64,000 nt of DNA, taken from Chamaelirium japonicum (lineage: Eukaryota > Streptophyta > Magnoliopsida > Liliales > Melanthiaceae). Position numbers and translations under genes: made by a program. Location: positions 46,749,979 through 46,813,978 of the forward strand of contig OX393557.1 of assembly GCA_947650365.1 (NCBI GenBank), read 5' to 3'. Positions 45,871 through 58,199 of this stretch are shown here, piece by piece (position 1 is the stretch's first letter; each line of letters starts with the position of its first letter). The notes beneath the pieces are model-generated. The model was given only the letters and a program-made list of their open reading frames with translations. It was not told the origin of the DNA and did no database searches.

Positions 45871-46316
45871 TTAAAAACGTATCAGACTCGAGTTTCAAAG
45901 AGTTCTTTCATCTTCACAAGTTTTCATGTTTTCAGATAAAACTAATTGAATCCTTTTCTTCTAGGTTTGCAACTGAAGCTCTTCCTAAACTTCTTGAATC
46001 AACCGTAAACCTCTTTGCAAGCAATGCAGAAGTCATCATTTATACCTAAATTAATCCTCACTGTTCATTTACTTTAATTTGTATAGTGGGCATGGAAGCC
46101 TTTGTGCGATCAGTGTTGGAGATAGCAGTCAGATGCATGCATTGGGGGACTCCCTTGCTTCTTCGTTCCGCTTGCTCTGAAGTTCCTGGCTTAGCAATCT
46201 TCTCGACTCCAATCGAGATTCTTCGACAATTGGGACGTGACTATTGATTCAGTATGTTGGGGATGGACATACATGAGGTGATGAGACTGGAGTGCACTAT
46301 GCGAAGAGATTGCGAG
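45871..46316. other. Intergenic stretch, no gene
   Basis: No coding motif, splice pattern or terminal repeat recognised. Confidence 0.4.
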
Positions 46317-46362
46317 GTTCCAACCACTGGCGGAGCAGCTACCACCACTGAGATTTCTAAAA

Positions 46363-46605
46363 AAAAACACCTATTACTTAACCTCCCTCTCACTTAACCC
46401 CCTTATAGTTTAAAAACTACATTATAATCCTCTTCAATTCAGTTATGATAAGATAAAGATTACCAAATGAGTAAATTGAGTAGTTGACAAAATGGTGTAT
46501 TGTACTAACATTTCAAACTTTATGCATCGATTTGGAACAAAATAAACTAAGGGGGATTAAGTGTTTTTGAGCTAAACTTCCGGGGGGGTTAAGTGTGATT
46601 TATCA
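46363..46605. mobile_element. Foldback MITE family C, copy 2 (nested)
   Basis: Right half carries TGTTTTTGAGCTAAACTTCC and GGGTTAAGTGTGATTTATC, matching the arm of the copy at 32503-32750. Left half carries the reverse-complement series (CACTTAACCCCCTTATAG, TTTAAAAACTACATT). Ends blurred by A-tracts. Confidence 0.65.
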
Positions 46606-46822
46606 AAAAAAAAAAAAAATCGGTATCCATCTTTCTCGTTCTTCCCACGACCACCTCGTCGTAGCATCGCAGAATCGCACAGCTCGAATTGTATTCTCCG
46701 AGACTCCATCCATGTTTAGTCCAGCCACCCTCTGCACAAGCAGCAGCCGAGTGCGGCCTGCTTGCAGCACCTGCACCTTCACAAATCCCCTAGGTCGGGC
46801 CTGAGCCCCCCCCCCCCCCCCC

Positions 46823-47021
<199 letters not shown>

Positions 47022-47968
47022 GTTATTTATGATTTTGTATGTAATGTTTTTTTGGATGAAAGACTTTTGTGTGCTTATGAACTAAAAGTGAAGTATTTGA
47101 ATAATAAAATATTCTCCATGCTAATTCTATGAACTCTCTCCCTCTCTCTTTTGGAATTTATGCTATGTTTCATTTCAGTCAAGAATTGACAGAGTTTTGG
47201 TCGTTTGGTGATGATTCGGAGCTCAGTGTCGTTTATTCAGATCTTTCCTCCACCTAGCCAGGATTTTATAAATTTGATTTCCTCTGCGTGACTACATCCA
47301 ATGTCTCAAAAAATGGTAGCTAAGTTTTACCCACGCTCACACTAGTGTGATTTGTGAAGATACGGATGATTTAGGGTTTTGAGTTTTTCTTGTCCTAGTT
47401 GTTACTGTTTGAGTTTCATGAAGAGATTGATGATTTAGGGTTTTGTCTCTTTTGTGAATAAAAATATTAAATTGTTGTAGTCAATTCAAGTCCTTTGTTA
47501 GTAGAAATTGGATAAAACATTTAAAACCAAGCAAAGGTCACCCCCACTAGAGTGAATCCTGGCTCCGCCACTGGTTCCAACAGGAGACAATCTCTCATGA
47601 GAACCTGATTTCTACATGTTTGGATGGACATTGATCTAGTGATCATGTTCAAGTTATAGATTAGGTTGGGCATGTTTTATTATTTTTTTAGGGCTTTCAA
47701 ACCTCAACTCTTTGAGTTTATTATTATATACTACCTATACTACTACTTATAATACACAGGTTGGGATCCGTCTAACTCCCTCCCATATAGGATTGCCACT
47801 TTCTCTCTCAAAAAAAAAAAAAAACTTGACCTGAAAAAGAATTTTGAAAAGCTCGATAAGAGGCCGAAATGGTGTACGCTAGGAGACGCGCCAATCTGAA
47901 GCTGAAGCGTGGATTAAGGAATTAAGTTGAGGATGGTGAATTTTGATCGCATAATCTCTTATCGATTG

Positions 47969-48251
<283 letters not shown>

Positions 48252-48252
48252 G

Positions 48253-48429
48253 AAATGCTAGGTAACCGACTAGTTTGTCAACTTTTGGGTTGCCAACTTA
48301 TGTGGCATCAGCCTAGGGCTCATCCCATGGCCCCCACAAAAATGTTTCCAGCAATGAGGACCTGCGAGTACTTCACATCAGGTGGGGTTGGCAACAAAAG
48401 TTGGCAAACGAGTTGGCTATATAGCATTA
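48253..48429. mobile_element. Foldback MITE next to the CT tract
   Basis: The left arm AATGCTAGGTAACCGACTAG, then TTTGTCAACTTTTGGGTTGC, pairs with the right arm, reversed AATGCTATATAGCCAACTCG, then TTTGCCAACTTTTGTTGCC. Inner arms continue with GCCAAC and GATGTG words. Target duplication unclear because the left flank is simple repeat. Confidence 0.7.
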
Positions 48430-49853
48430 CTCCTCTATATATATATACACAGTAAACCAGGTCGAGCCGGGCAGGAAATCACTAATTCCACGGGCTCGGC
48501 CCGTTGACATAAAAGAGTCGGGCCTGGTTGGGCTTTGGTCGGGCTGGGGGTTTTAGACTGGCTTTGATGGGCCAGGTGTCCTTCTGTGAGGGCCTAATTG
48601 ACAGGCCTACTCATGTCTGATGTTTCAACTATCTTTCCCTTCTATTTCTTATCTTTGTTTTTTGAAAAATGATATTATGTGAAACCTTTCTGCCAACCTG
48701 ACATGGCATGATCACAGCCGTCCGTTATGGGGGTCGTTGCCGGGCAAGAAGGCATAGGGATGGCAGGGATCAAGCGCCATGCTTTCTAAAATATTATATA
48801 TCCAAACAACGATTGAAGGAATATTTTAAAAATATTCTAAGGTAAATCTGAATAGCATTTCTCTCGTTTTGGAAAAAACGAATGAAGGGATATGGGAGAC
48901 GTTGACCTTAGAGTATTCCTTCGACTGTTATTTTATTAATCTAAAGAGCAAAAAACCGATTTATTTATGATTTTAATTATTTAAAATGACATATCTTCAT
49001 TGAACATGAATTTAATCCACAACAAACACATCTAACTTGGACCTAATCCGAAGAATTCTTGTTTTGGATGTCATCTAATTAAATGGGTCAATATGTAATA
49101 TTTGAATGAATTGACGGATTTATATATAAATATCTCTTTATAGGGGTTTATATGTAAATAGAGAAAATTATAAGGGTTGATTTGTAAAAACCCAAAATCA
49201 AAATGGGCCACACCCATGTGTTCGGGTAAAGGTTGAAAGTAGGAATAATAATATAGGCTACCATTAAACCGGTGTGTTAGATCTATTATGAAAGTCGTAA
49301 AATTCTCCAAAATTTTATTTTGTGGAAAAGCTTCAAAAAGTTTTAAACCCATCACTTTGTGTGTTTTCTCCCTCATAGCAGCTCTAACTTAGGAGAGAAG
49401 GGAGATGTTAGGGTTTTTGAGAGAAGAGCTTGCTTCTCATTAGGACCAACGGGACAAATATATCGACAACAATTACAGGAGGTTAGGTTATGTATCCCAT
49501 ACAGTAGAGGTGATGTATATGTTGTACAATATCATCGCTAACATCACTAACACTCCTATATTCGAATGGGTGTTGGGTTTCGGACCAGAATTTATAGTTC
49601 CAAGATCTGATACCATGATATCAGCTCCTATATTTGGTTCCTTGTTGGGCATCGGTTTGAAGTCTAAACAAAAATTTCGACTGAAGTTGGTTTCGTGTTG
49701 GGTTTCCAAGCTCAAAATTCTGCGTGCAAAGTCGGAGAGGACAAACACAAAATTCTACGCAGCTTCTTTTGGCTTGGATCGGTGTCCTCCGAACTCGATC
49801 AAGGGTTTTTTTTGCCGGATTTCAGACGGGGTGGTGGCTCTGGATCCCGTTCG
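48430..49853. other. Intergenic stretch, no gene
   Basis: 48460-48620 contains GGCTCGGCCCG/GGTCGGGCTGG words like the body of the 'GGGTGGCAA' elements but no ends. CCAAGATCTGATACCATGAT near 49600 resembles a reversed primer-binding site without an LTR pair. A 116-codon open frame at 49510-49860 matches nothing I know. Confidence 0.4.
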
Positions 49854-50070
49854 ACAGTAGTGAACCCTAACCGTACTTCCATACCCTAGTAGTGAACCCT
49901 AACCCTAATTCCATACCCTAAATAGTAAACCCTAACCGTAAACGTACTATACCCCTAACAGTGAACCCTAAACCTAACCCAAATCACTATAGCAGGCAGA
50001 AATACTATAGCAGTCTGAAAATACTGTAGCACTTTGAAATCACTATGGTTACTACAGTGAAATCATTGTA
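49854..50070. repeat. Telomere-like degenerate repeat followed by an ACTATAGCAG minisatellite
   Basis: 49854-49985 holds about seven CCCTAAC/CCCTAAA words inside a roughly 33-bp unit (AGTGAACCCTAACC, CATACCCTA). 49985-50070 switches to units of about 20 bp based on AAATACTATAGCAGTCTG. The plant telomere repeat is CCCTAAA, but spacing and interruptions argue for a minisatellite rather than a true telomere relic. Confidence 0.65.
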
Positions 50071-50640
50071 GCAACAAGCTACTAAAGGGCTGCATTGAGT
50101 TCAGATGGGAGAGGTTCTCAAGGGCATATTTAGATTTTTTTTTAAAATAACATCAAAAGCGGTTGGAAGAATACATCTAATGCACTAAAACAGTTGTACA
50201 TGATCACCTCTTAAACTAAATCCATTCTGTGGACTAGATGTAAACCAAAACTTTTTGCTCGACTTAATGTAAGTACATACTATTCTACTGAGCCTACACC
50301 GAATTAACCCTATATAAATAATTTCTCGCAAAGTTATAGTTACTAAATAAGTAAATATCAAACCTGCTCGGAACTGCAATGAATAGCCAACCAAAGCAGC
50401 ATAACACCACCAATATGAAACATATGATTAACTGAAAAGGTACAGAACATAAGAAGCACTTCACAGGTTAGACACAATAACATGATTAAGAATCTACTCT
50501 TCATTCCATTCCTACAAAGGAAACTAATGATTGCACATGAGGTGGAGCGTTTTCCTGTACACGATCTAGCTAGCTAGACAAGCGATGGGATACGAAAAAC
50601 CTAGAACCTGCTTAATTGCACAACTTAGAAATTTTCAAAA

Positions 50641-50693
<53 letters not shown>

Positions 50694-50773
50694 ATAACTA
50701 GAACTTACAACTTGCACATGGAGCCTGAATCCAACCAGTTGCAACAAAATGCCTCTATCTCGTGAATCCCTGA
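50071..50773. other. 3' flank of the OBERON-type gene, with (GA)n
   Basis: Holds (GA)n at about 50645-50690. On the gene's strand the stretch below the stop codon is the likely 3'UTR and terminator region, but no certain polyadenylation signal can be chosen. Confidence 0.45.
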
Positions 50774-51345
50774 TCATTTGTTGAAGTTACGCTTTGTAGC
50801 TTCCATTTTCAACAACAGATCTTTAATACCAGCTTCCATCCTCGTCTTCGTATTGAAATACTCGTAATGTGCCCTTTCAATAGCTTGTAATTCTTCAAGC
50901 TTTTGTCTCCGCCTCTCCTCAGCCTCGCCCAACCTCAGTTTTGCAACACAAGTAGCATAATCTTCTTCGATTTTTACACCCTTAGCCACCGCAATGCGTT
51001 TCAGGCCCTCGGCTTCCATTCTTGCTTCATCAGCCCGTTCTTGGTACATCTTTGCCTCGGCCTGTTTGAGCCTTACAACACTCTCCAATTCATCAACGAC
51101 CAGCTTCTTCTCGATATTCATTTGTGGCTCGGCATCTCTTGTCTGCGCACCCACCCTGCCACACTCCTTGTTGGAAAAGAAGCCTATATTTTCCACACGA
51201 GGTACTTTATCCGAGAAAACAGACGGTGGCATCCGTTTAGCTTCATTGTTTGAAAAATGTATGGTATTACTTCCTTCGGCATTATTTCTCGCTGCCTCCT
51301 TTGGAGCAAATGTGGAAGGGTCATTGCTGCTGTCAGATTCACTTT
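50774..51345 (-). CDS. OBERON/PVIP-type PHD-finger protein, last coding exon (coiled coil)
   Basis: A 572-nt open exon on the minus strand, from an acceptor (TGTTTCAG|AAAGTG, exon starting at 51345, first two bases completing a codon) to TGA at 50774-50776. The last 105 residues match the C-terminal coiled coil of OBERON proteins: ELESVVRLKQAEAKMYQERA, DEARMEAEGLKRIAVAK, KLRLGEAEERRRQKLEELQ and ending IKDLLLKMEATKRNFNK. OBERON proteins are nuclear PHD-finger regulators of meristem function and also bind potyvirus VPg. The 85 residues before the coil (SESDSSNDPSTF...) are unconserved linker. PHD-finger exons are not seen in the window; they may lie beyond 64 kb, with the gypsy element in the intron, or this may be a fragment. 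The subtype cannot be fixed. Confidence 0.8.
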
Positions 51346-53215
51346 CTGAAACAAGAACAAAAGGACAGGAAGATTATGGTTTTCTTTCATAGAAGGCCAG
51401 AACAGCAACACAGCATGATAACACAGTCATGCACACATTAATAGAGATGCTATAGTAGCCCGAAACTGCATTTCTAACATCACAACAAAGCAGCAACTGT
51501 GGAGGTTTCTTATTTCGAGCATAAAGATGGGTAATTGTGGGGAAAAAACATGGGGTTGCTACAGGGGTGGTTTGGCATCATTCTTGAACGGTTCGTATCT
51601 ATTCCCAGTTCCATATTTTAAAACTAACAGATAGTATTTGTTCTGGTGGAATGAAGGACTTGGGAACGCTAATATATCACTCTGTCCGTTTCTATGCTAA
51701 CCGAAATGTTGAACCATCGAATTTCATTAGACATAGTAATTGACGGGAATACCCTCTTCTGAGTGAGGATTAAGCGGAACAGCAGTTCCTCATGCCAAAC
51801 ACCCCCTACAGGCTACATCTCTACATAGTCTAGTTTAAGTTCTGGAGCAAATCATGGCCGGATGGCCCTACTTAAGTAAGGTCAGAGTAGATTATAGCAG
51901 GTTATCACTTAAACAGTAATAAAGAACTAGGAACCCCCTACAAGAAGAATCTTAGTCCTTCTACTGGAACAATTCTGTTAATAAATGCAGCAGAAGCATG
52001 AAGTCTATGAGATCTCATTACCAATAACAGTGGGCGACGGAGTAGAAACAGAATATTCATGTAACAATGTGTCGGAAGGAATAACCTTCTAGTGATCAAA
52101 TTTTCCAAATTAAATGTCTAAGATCCTTATGATTTTTCCTGAATTGGCATCTTCCTGTTTTCCCACTATTGGCTTCTTTTAACAACTGTGGACCATGTTC
52201 AATGAAAGGATGTTGGTTACTGCCTTACTGGCACTTTTGCTTTCTTTGCTTGCTTTGAGGATTAGTCGTAACTAAAAATGAAATGATTACAGGTATTCGC
52301 ATAGCTGAACAGAACCAACATCCTAACTGAACCTTGATTCATAGTCCAATGAATCCATAATCCTCCAATTAACCAGCCCAAACTAAGTAGCCCCAAAATG
52401 CAAGATCCTAACAAAAAAACGGTGGTTTCTATCCAAGCTTTGTCAACTATGGATACCATATCACCGCGTGTTAGGATCATGATAACAGTTCATACTTCGA
52501 CACAAATTGTTGCAGCATTTGTATCACCGCATCACGTCATTCATGTGTTGAGGATATCAATATGATCTATTAGACTATTACCATTGGTAGGTCGTAGGTA
52601 GGTCGACTTCATATTTCTATCATATTCACATCCGAGAAAACAACCTCCATAAATTACAAATTTGCATGATTTTTGTAGTTCAAGGTCTCGAAGAATTTAT
52701 GAAGTAGTCCACAAATAGATACCGCAGGATGATAATCATGTTATGCACCAACCAATAAATAAAGTTCTAGATCAATAATTTGTTTTGTTTTCTCTTATTA
52801 TTCTTCCAAAAAATTTCTTGATTTTTCCATTTTGATTTTCTATAATTATTGATTTTCATCTATTTCAATAGTTTGGGTAGAAAATACCAAACGAGTTGAA
52901 ATAAACAAAATGTTTCATGATGAAGTATGAACCCAAAGCCAAACTTGAAATCTCAAATCTTTATCCTTTGAAGACCACAAGAACTACCACCCAAGTCATT
53001 TAATGCAACTTCAACTTGGAGAGTGGAAGAGCTTTAGTGAGCGGGATATCTCTTTCCAACAAATGTTGGATTAGCTTAAGAATGTAACACAGTTGCACCT
53101 TTTTCTGAGTACAAACACACATAGTTCCCATACAAGACAGTTACTACAAAGAAAATAAAAGTACAATTTCTTGGGCTATCTGCATTAAGGCTCTAATTAG
53201 GCTGTTTTAAGGAAT
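51346..53215. other. Probable intron of the OBERON-type gene, no feature recognised
   Basis: AT-rich, stop-dense on both strands. I looked for Cys-rich PHD-finger coding on the minus strand and found none. Confidence 0.45.
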
Positions 53216-53220
53216 GAAAT

Positions 53221-53558
53221 TGTTAGATACCCTCACGCCCCAACACCCGGGTTATAAGGGAAGGTCCACAGTGGGTATCTTAAGCGGGTGATGGGTGCCT
53301 CCCTCACCGATGTGGGACTATCCGCTAACACTCCCCCTCACCTAAAGCATGCGTGGCAAGGATCCTCCCACGCAGAGCACGCGTGGTAAGGCACGATTAG
53401 TGGGGAGCACCCGGAGCAAGAAATGGAGATGGGCCAGCTTTGATACCATGTTAGATACCCTCACACCCCAAAACCCAGGTTATAAGGGGAGGTCCACAAT
53501 GGGTATATTAAGCAGGTGATGGGTACCTCCCTCACCGATGTGGGCCTATCCGCTAACA
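53221..53558 (-). mobile_element. TRIM element with perfect 5-bp target duplication
   Basis: 338 bp with two 110-bp LTRs (53221-53330, 53449-53558), TGTTAGATACCCTCA to CCGCTAACA, and target duplication GAAAT (53216-53220, 53559-53563). Closely related to the copy at 12621, including the CACGCRKAGCACGCGTGG boxes in the core and the initiator-Met primer-binding site region (plus about 53437-53448). About 9 differences between LTRs (8%), so an older insertion. Noncoding. Confidence 0.93.
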
Positions 53559-53563
53559 GAAAT

Positions 53564-54174
53564 GAAGAGGCAACATCAAGGATAAAGGGCAATAGCTTCT
53601 CGGACCAATGAATCTCACTTAGTGGTCGTGTTGTGGCTCAAGAAAACTCATATCAAGGGTCTCTCACTTCTTCAAGATTATTTTTGAATGTTCGTTGGCC
53701 CTATTGTTGGGAATTTGAACCTAGCACACTTTTCTAAACAAGGTCTTTGACTCTTCTAATTAACAGAGTAAATAGTTAAAACTTCCAAATTGGTTTATAC
53801 TCTTTCCACTTCCCATTGTTACCTAGTGACACTATTTCACTATTGCTTCCTTGGTTTAAGCTCATCCTGAACCAACTTTATTTTGTCTTTATCATATCCT
53901 TCTATAATAAATAACTTCTTTCCTGAACATCAATCCAAACACTTATTCAATCATGTTATGTCCATTGGCAAGTTACACTAATGATTTACTAGTACAAAAT
54001 GGGTGTGATCAAATCAGTACTATACCACTAATCCTACAATGTCATAATTAAGCGTGCTTGTACAAGGGTAGTACTTAGGATGGGTGGCCTATAAAGTTCT
54101 CAGTGTTGCACCCTTCCAAAATTCTGAAGTGCAATTATGGAGAAAAGTTTTGGAAGATAAGGATTTAAGTTTTA
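53564..54174. other. Intergenic or intronic stretch, no gene
   Basis: No coding motif or element ends recognised. Confidence 0.4.
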
Positions 54175-54182
54175 GTAGAACT

Positions 54183-54822
54183 CAATGAAGCATATATAAG
54201 GATACGAGATACGGGATAAGAGTATGATACGACACGGACACGTTGATGCGACAATTCTTGAAAAAACAGGATACGATGTCAAGGTTACACCTAATAAATG
54301 AATTATTATTATTATTATTTTTATCTAACATATCAATAACAAACATCAGAAAGTTTACCATCTCCATCCTAGTGACATAAAGATTACAACTCAGCATTAA
54401 CCATCTACCTTTGTCCTTGATAAATAAGTTGAGATAATCCAAAAATAACAATGAAGCACATCTTCAACTAACCCCACCTACATCAGACTTGCAAAATAAT
54501 CATCTATTATATCTATCATTGTTAAGAAAAAAGTTCTTCCAAAAATAATAAGAAAGGTTCTCAAAAAAAAAATAATAATAATAAGAAATATTTAATCTAC
54601 TAGTTGTATCCATGGACCATGTTGTAACCCCAAGTAACCATCTATAAATATTTTTTTTAAATTGGGATACGAATGAAAAGTATCGGATATGCATCCCGAC
54701 AATCCATTTATAAATTTTTAAATTGGGATACACATGAAAAGTATCGGATACGTAGCCTTGAGTATCGTACATCCGATACGATACAGATACAGAGGGGGTC
54801 TAGAAGTATACGTGCTTCATAG
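54183..54822. mobile_element. Non-autonomous hAT element (GATACG-rich)
   Basis: 640 bp with perfect 8-bp target duplication GTAGAACT (54175-54182, 54823-54830). Termini CAATGAAGCATATATA and (inward from right) CTATGAAGCACGTATA. Subterminal regions are packed with GGATACG/GTATCGGATACG words. No transposase. Confidence 0.92.
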
Positions 54823-54830
54823 GTAGAACT

Positions 54831-55393
54831 AAATATTAGTATACCGGAAAATGAATGGTAATGGAGCACTATTAAAAATTGATAGCAAAGAAAAACAACA
54901 ATGTAATAAAGCTCAAAATCATGAAGGTGTCATGATGTATGCTGTATAGTACGTTCGTGCCCAAGAGACTGAGGATCACCTTGTAACTTGTTGAATTTCA
55001 GTCTCACATCACCATAAACACCTTGTCCGACAATCGAGATAGATCATATCAATATGCAATATGATATCGTCTTATCGATGAATTGCCCAACTTCACCATT
55101 GTTAGATACGTTGAACTCGACAAAGAATATAGAACCAATCTCAAATGGTGCAAATTTGATTGAGTTCTCATTAGTGCTAATGGCAAAGAGTCCAACGTCA
55201 TGAGGGAATAGTTAACTCAGACCCTTTTATTGAGGGCTTTGATTTACCAAGGAGTGAGATCTTTTATCACAGCCGATACTTGCATATCTTGGTAGTCAGC
55301 ATTAGAGTTGTGGGAACAAAGGATTCGCTAAGATGGATCCACACTCCAACAACCAAAAACGAGAGATCCATGTGAGTTGATTTATAAGTCCAG
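54831..55393. other. Stretch next to the gypsy element, no gene confirmed
   Basis: A minus-strand open stretch near 55100-55260 (with FAPFEIGSIFFVEFNVSNNG) is not low-complexity but matches no family I recognise and has no start or clear splice sites. Confidence 0.3.
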
Positions 55394-56784
55394 TGATGCA
55401 ATACGATGCAGGTGAGCAGGAAATCAGCAGTTCAGTTGTACCAGCAATGTTCACAGTAAATTAAGAATCTCAGACGGGAACCTTTGTTCATACAATCGCA
55501 GGAATGATGGGTTTAACAAGTTACTACTAGCACCCTACAGCTCTCTTCCAGTATCCAGAATTAAAATAATTAATGCTTAAATTATCAGCCACAAGTCCGT
55601 CCCGCAATATCAAATACTAATAGCGTAACGGGCAGGAATGGACACACAACCCCTCAACAGTGGACAGCGTGAGCAATTGATAATGCACTAGAGATTCGAT
55701 GGATGGAACACGGGAGTACCTGGCTGGGTAGGAATGGTCTTACTGAAGCGGTAATGATGATGCGGGGATGCCTTAGAAACCTCACGGACCTCTGGGTAAG
55801 GCAATGGCGGTGCTGGGGCCTCCGGGTGCGGTGAGATCGGTGCAGGAGCCTCGACCGTCGTGGATCAAACCATGATCAATGGCCGGATCATCCATGCGAG
55901 CATAGTAGAGTGTATCGGGAGCACGGGTTCGGGGTGAGGGAAATTGGGTCGGGTCGGGTTGGCTGTGAAGGGAAGATAGGGAAAGGGCAGAGGGACGGGG
56001 CGCAGGTCGGCGAGCGGAGAGGAGACAGGGCCGGTCGCAGGGAGGAGGCGGGGCCGATCGCAGGAAGGCGACGGGGCTGGGATCGGGTCGGCGGGGGCCG
56101 ATCGCAGGGGGGCGGCTGGGCTAGGATCGGGCCAGCGCGGGAGGATGGCGGCAGGGCTGGGCCCGCGGGCGAAGAGGCGGCAGGGACCGACCGCAGGGTG
56201 GCGGCGGGGCTCGGGCCGGCACGGGAGGAGGGCGGCAGGGGTGATGTGGGTCGGCGGGCGGAGAGGAGGGTGGGATCAGGCCAGGCTCGAGTCTGGGGCA
56301 CAACAGAGAGGCGGGGAGGGAGAGAGGTGGGGGATCGGGTAGGGCTCAGGTCTGGGGCGCAGCAGAGAGGAGGAGGGAGGGGTCGGGTGGGGTTTAGGAA
56401 AAGGGGAAAGGAATTTGAATTGGGGGGGTAGTCCTACTAGGGTTTCACACACCTAGATGGGCCCTAGGGTTTCACACACCTAGATGGGCCCTAGGGTTTC
56501 ACACACCTCACCTTGGCTCTCTCACAATTGTGGGAAGAAGCAAAATTTTTATTCATTATTCAATGCCTCAGATGAAAAGACAGGGGCCTTTATAAAGGCG
56601 TACAACGACGAGTCCACACGGCCAACAGGCGAGGTGGGACTAAACACAAGTGCAACAAAAATAAAAACAACCAGAAAAACAATATCAACCAGGAACAACT
56701 GATCACATCCACAAGCCAAGCTGGCGCCTCCTGCGCTGGTACACCCGCCACGGGCGCGGCTCAGTACTGATGTCCGCATCATCA
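55394..56784 (-). repeat. Gypsy 3' LTR (1.39 kb)
   Basis: Pairs with 61528-62950. Same TGATGATGCGG start and TATTGCATCA end. Its GC-rich section is at about 55930-56400. Confidence 0.92.
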
Positions 56785-58199
56785 TCTCGGGGTGGGAGAT
56801 AACTCGACTCTGTCGAGTAAGGCTCTGGGCGGCTCTCATATAGCTCCATTAGGTCTGGATCCAGCTGCTGAAACTCCTGATGCTCGATCCATGTGTCCTC
56901 AGAAGAAGGGCTCTCTTTCCAGCGAACTAAGTACCGCCGGGTTCCACCGTCTCTTCCAGAGACAATCTCATTATCTAGAATCTTATTAATGCTCTTCGCT
57001 GTATATGATGGGAATATTTCTGGAAGTGGGGGTAGGGGGGACACACAAAAGCTAAATCCAGGGTAGGCTCTTCCAGTAGTGGATTTCTAGGGTTAAAATC
57101 TGGGCCCTTATAAGCCACCAGGTCTTCAATATTGAAGGTGGGACTGATGTCAAAACCCTCAGGTAATTCAATAACATAAGCATTATCATTTAATTTTTTT
57201 AGAACCCGAAAAGGACCTACACTGCGTGCATGTAGTTTCTTAACGGCTCCCGAAGGAAACCGTTCCGGACGAATCCGGACCATCACATAATCTCCCGCAC
57301 TGAAAGTCTGAACTCGCTTCCGGTCATCGGCCCTTAATTTATAGCTCGCATTGCTCTGTTCAATTTTTTTACTGATTTCCTTATGTAACTCATGCACATG
57401 AGATGCAAAAGCAGATGCCGACTCAGAAATTTTATGATGCTCAGACATGGGAATAAGGTCGACTGGTTGCCTAGGTTTAAACCCATGCACGACTTCATGA
57501 GGGCTCATACCGGTGGTCCTATTGACAGATGTATTATATGCAAACTCGGCTATTGACAGTTTCAGATCCCAACTTCCAACGTGTTCACCCACTAATGTTC
57601 GCAAAAGATTCCGCAAACTCCGATTGACTACCTCAGTTTGACCGTCGGTTTGGGGGTGGAATGCCGTGGAAAATTGACCAGAGAGTTTTCCAAAAGAAAC
57701 TGGTGAACTTAACATCTCGATCCGATACGATGGTTTTGGGTAACCCATGTAATCTCACGATGCCATCGAAGAAGATTTTTGCGACGCGGGAGGCATCGGA
57801 AGTTTTGGAGCACGGAAGGAAGTAAGCCATTTTAGAGAATCGGTCTACCACCACCAAGACCGAATCATGTTTTCGCAGGGTTTTCGGGAGGCCGGGTATG
57901 AAGTCCATACTAATGTCCTGCTAGGGACAGTTAGGAACTGGAAGAGGGGTGTACAAGTCAGTGTTTTGTTTCCTCTGCTTGGCCAATTGACAAGTATGCA
58001 CCTACCCACATGTCTGGCGACATCACGCTTAAGGCTCGGCCAATAAAACCGATACTCGATGGCTTCGATGGTTTTATTAACGCCAAAATGGCCAATAAGA
58101 CCACCTGCGTGAAGCTCCCAAATAAGGAATTCACGAAGGGATGTTCGAGGGATGCACAGCCGACGGCCACGGAAGAGATACCCATTTTGCACAAGGTAC
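56703..58199 (-). mobile_element. Gypsy integrase and chromodomain region
   Basis: Integrase zinc-binding region (HAGGLIGHFGVNKT), core ([35 protein letters not shown]), GPF/Y-type segment (VGPFRVLKKLNDNAYVIELP) and a C-terminal chromodomain (YLVRWKESPSSEDTWIEHQE). The end of the coding region runs about 80 bp into the 3' LTR, as known for some CRM-type chromoviruses. Broken. Confidence 0.9.

Noticed and set aside
49595-49615. Reversed primer-binding-site-like string (ATCTGATACCA)
   Set aside because: No LTR boundary or second copy on either side; a short match is expected by chance or from old debris.
49854-49985. True interstitial telomere array
   Set aside because: CCCTAA words are spaced by non-telomeric sequence in a 33-bp unit rather than in tandem.
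55100-55260. Protein-like minus-strand stretch
   Set aside because: No start, splice sites or recognisable family; too short to call.
55888-56431. Proline-, arginine- and glycine-rich open frames in both gypsy LTRs
   Set aside because: Caused by GC-rich LTR repeats; present on both strands and variable between the LTR copies.
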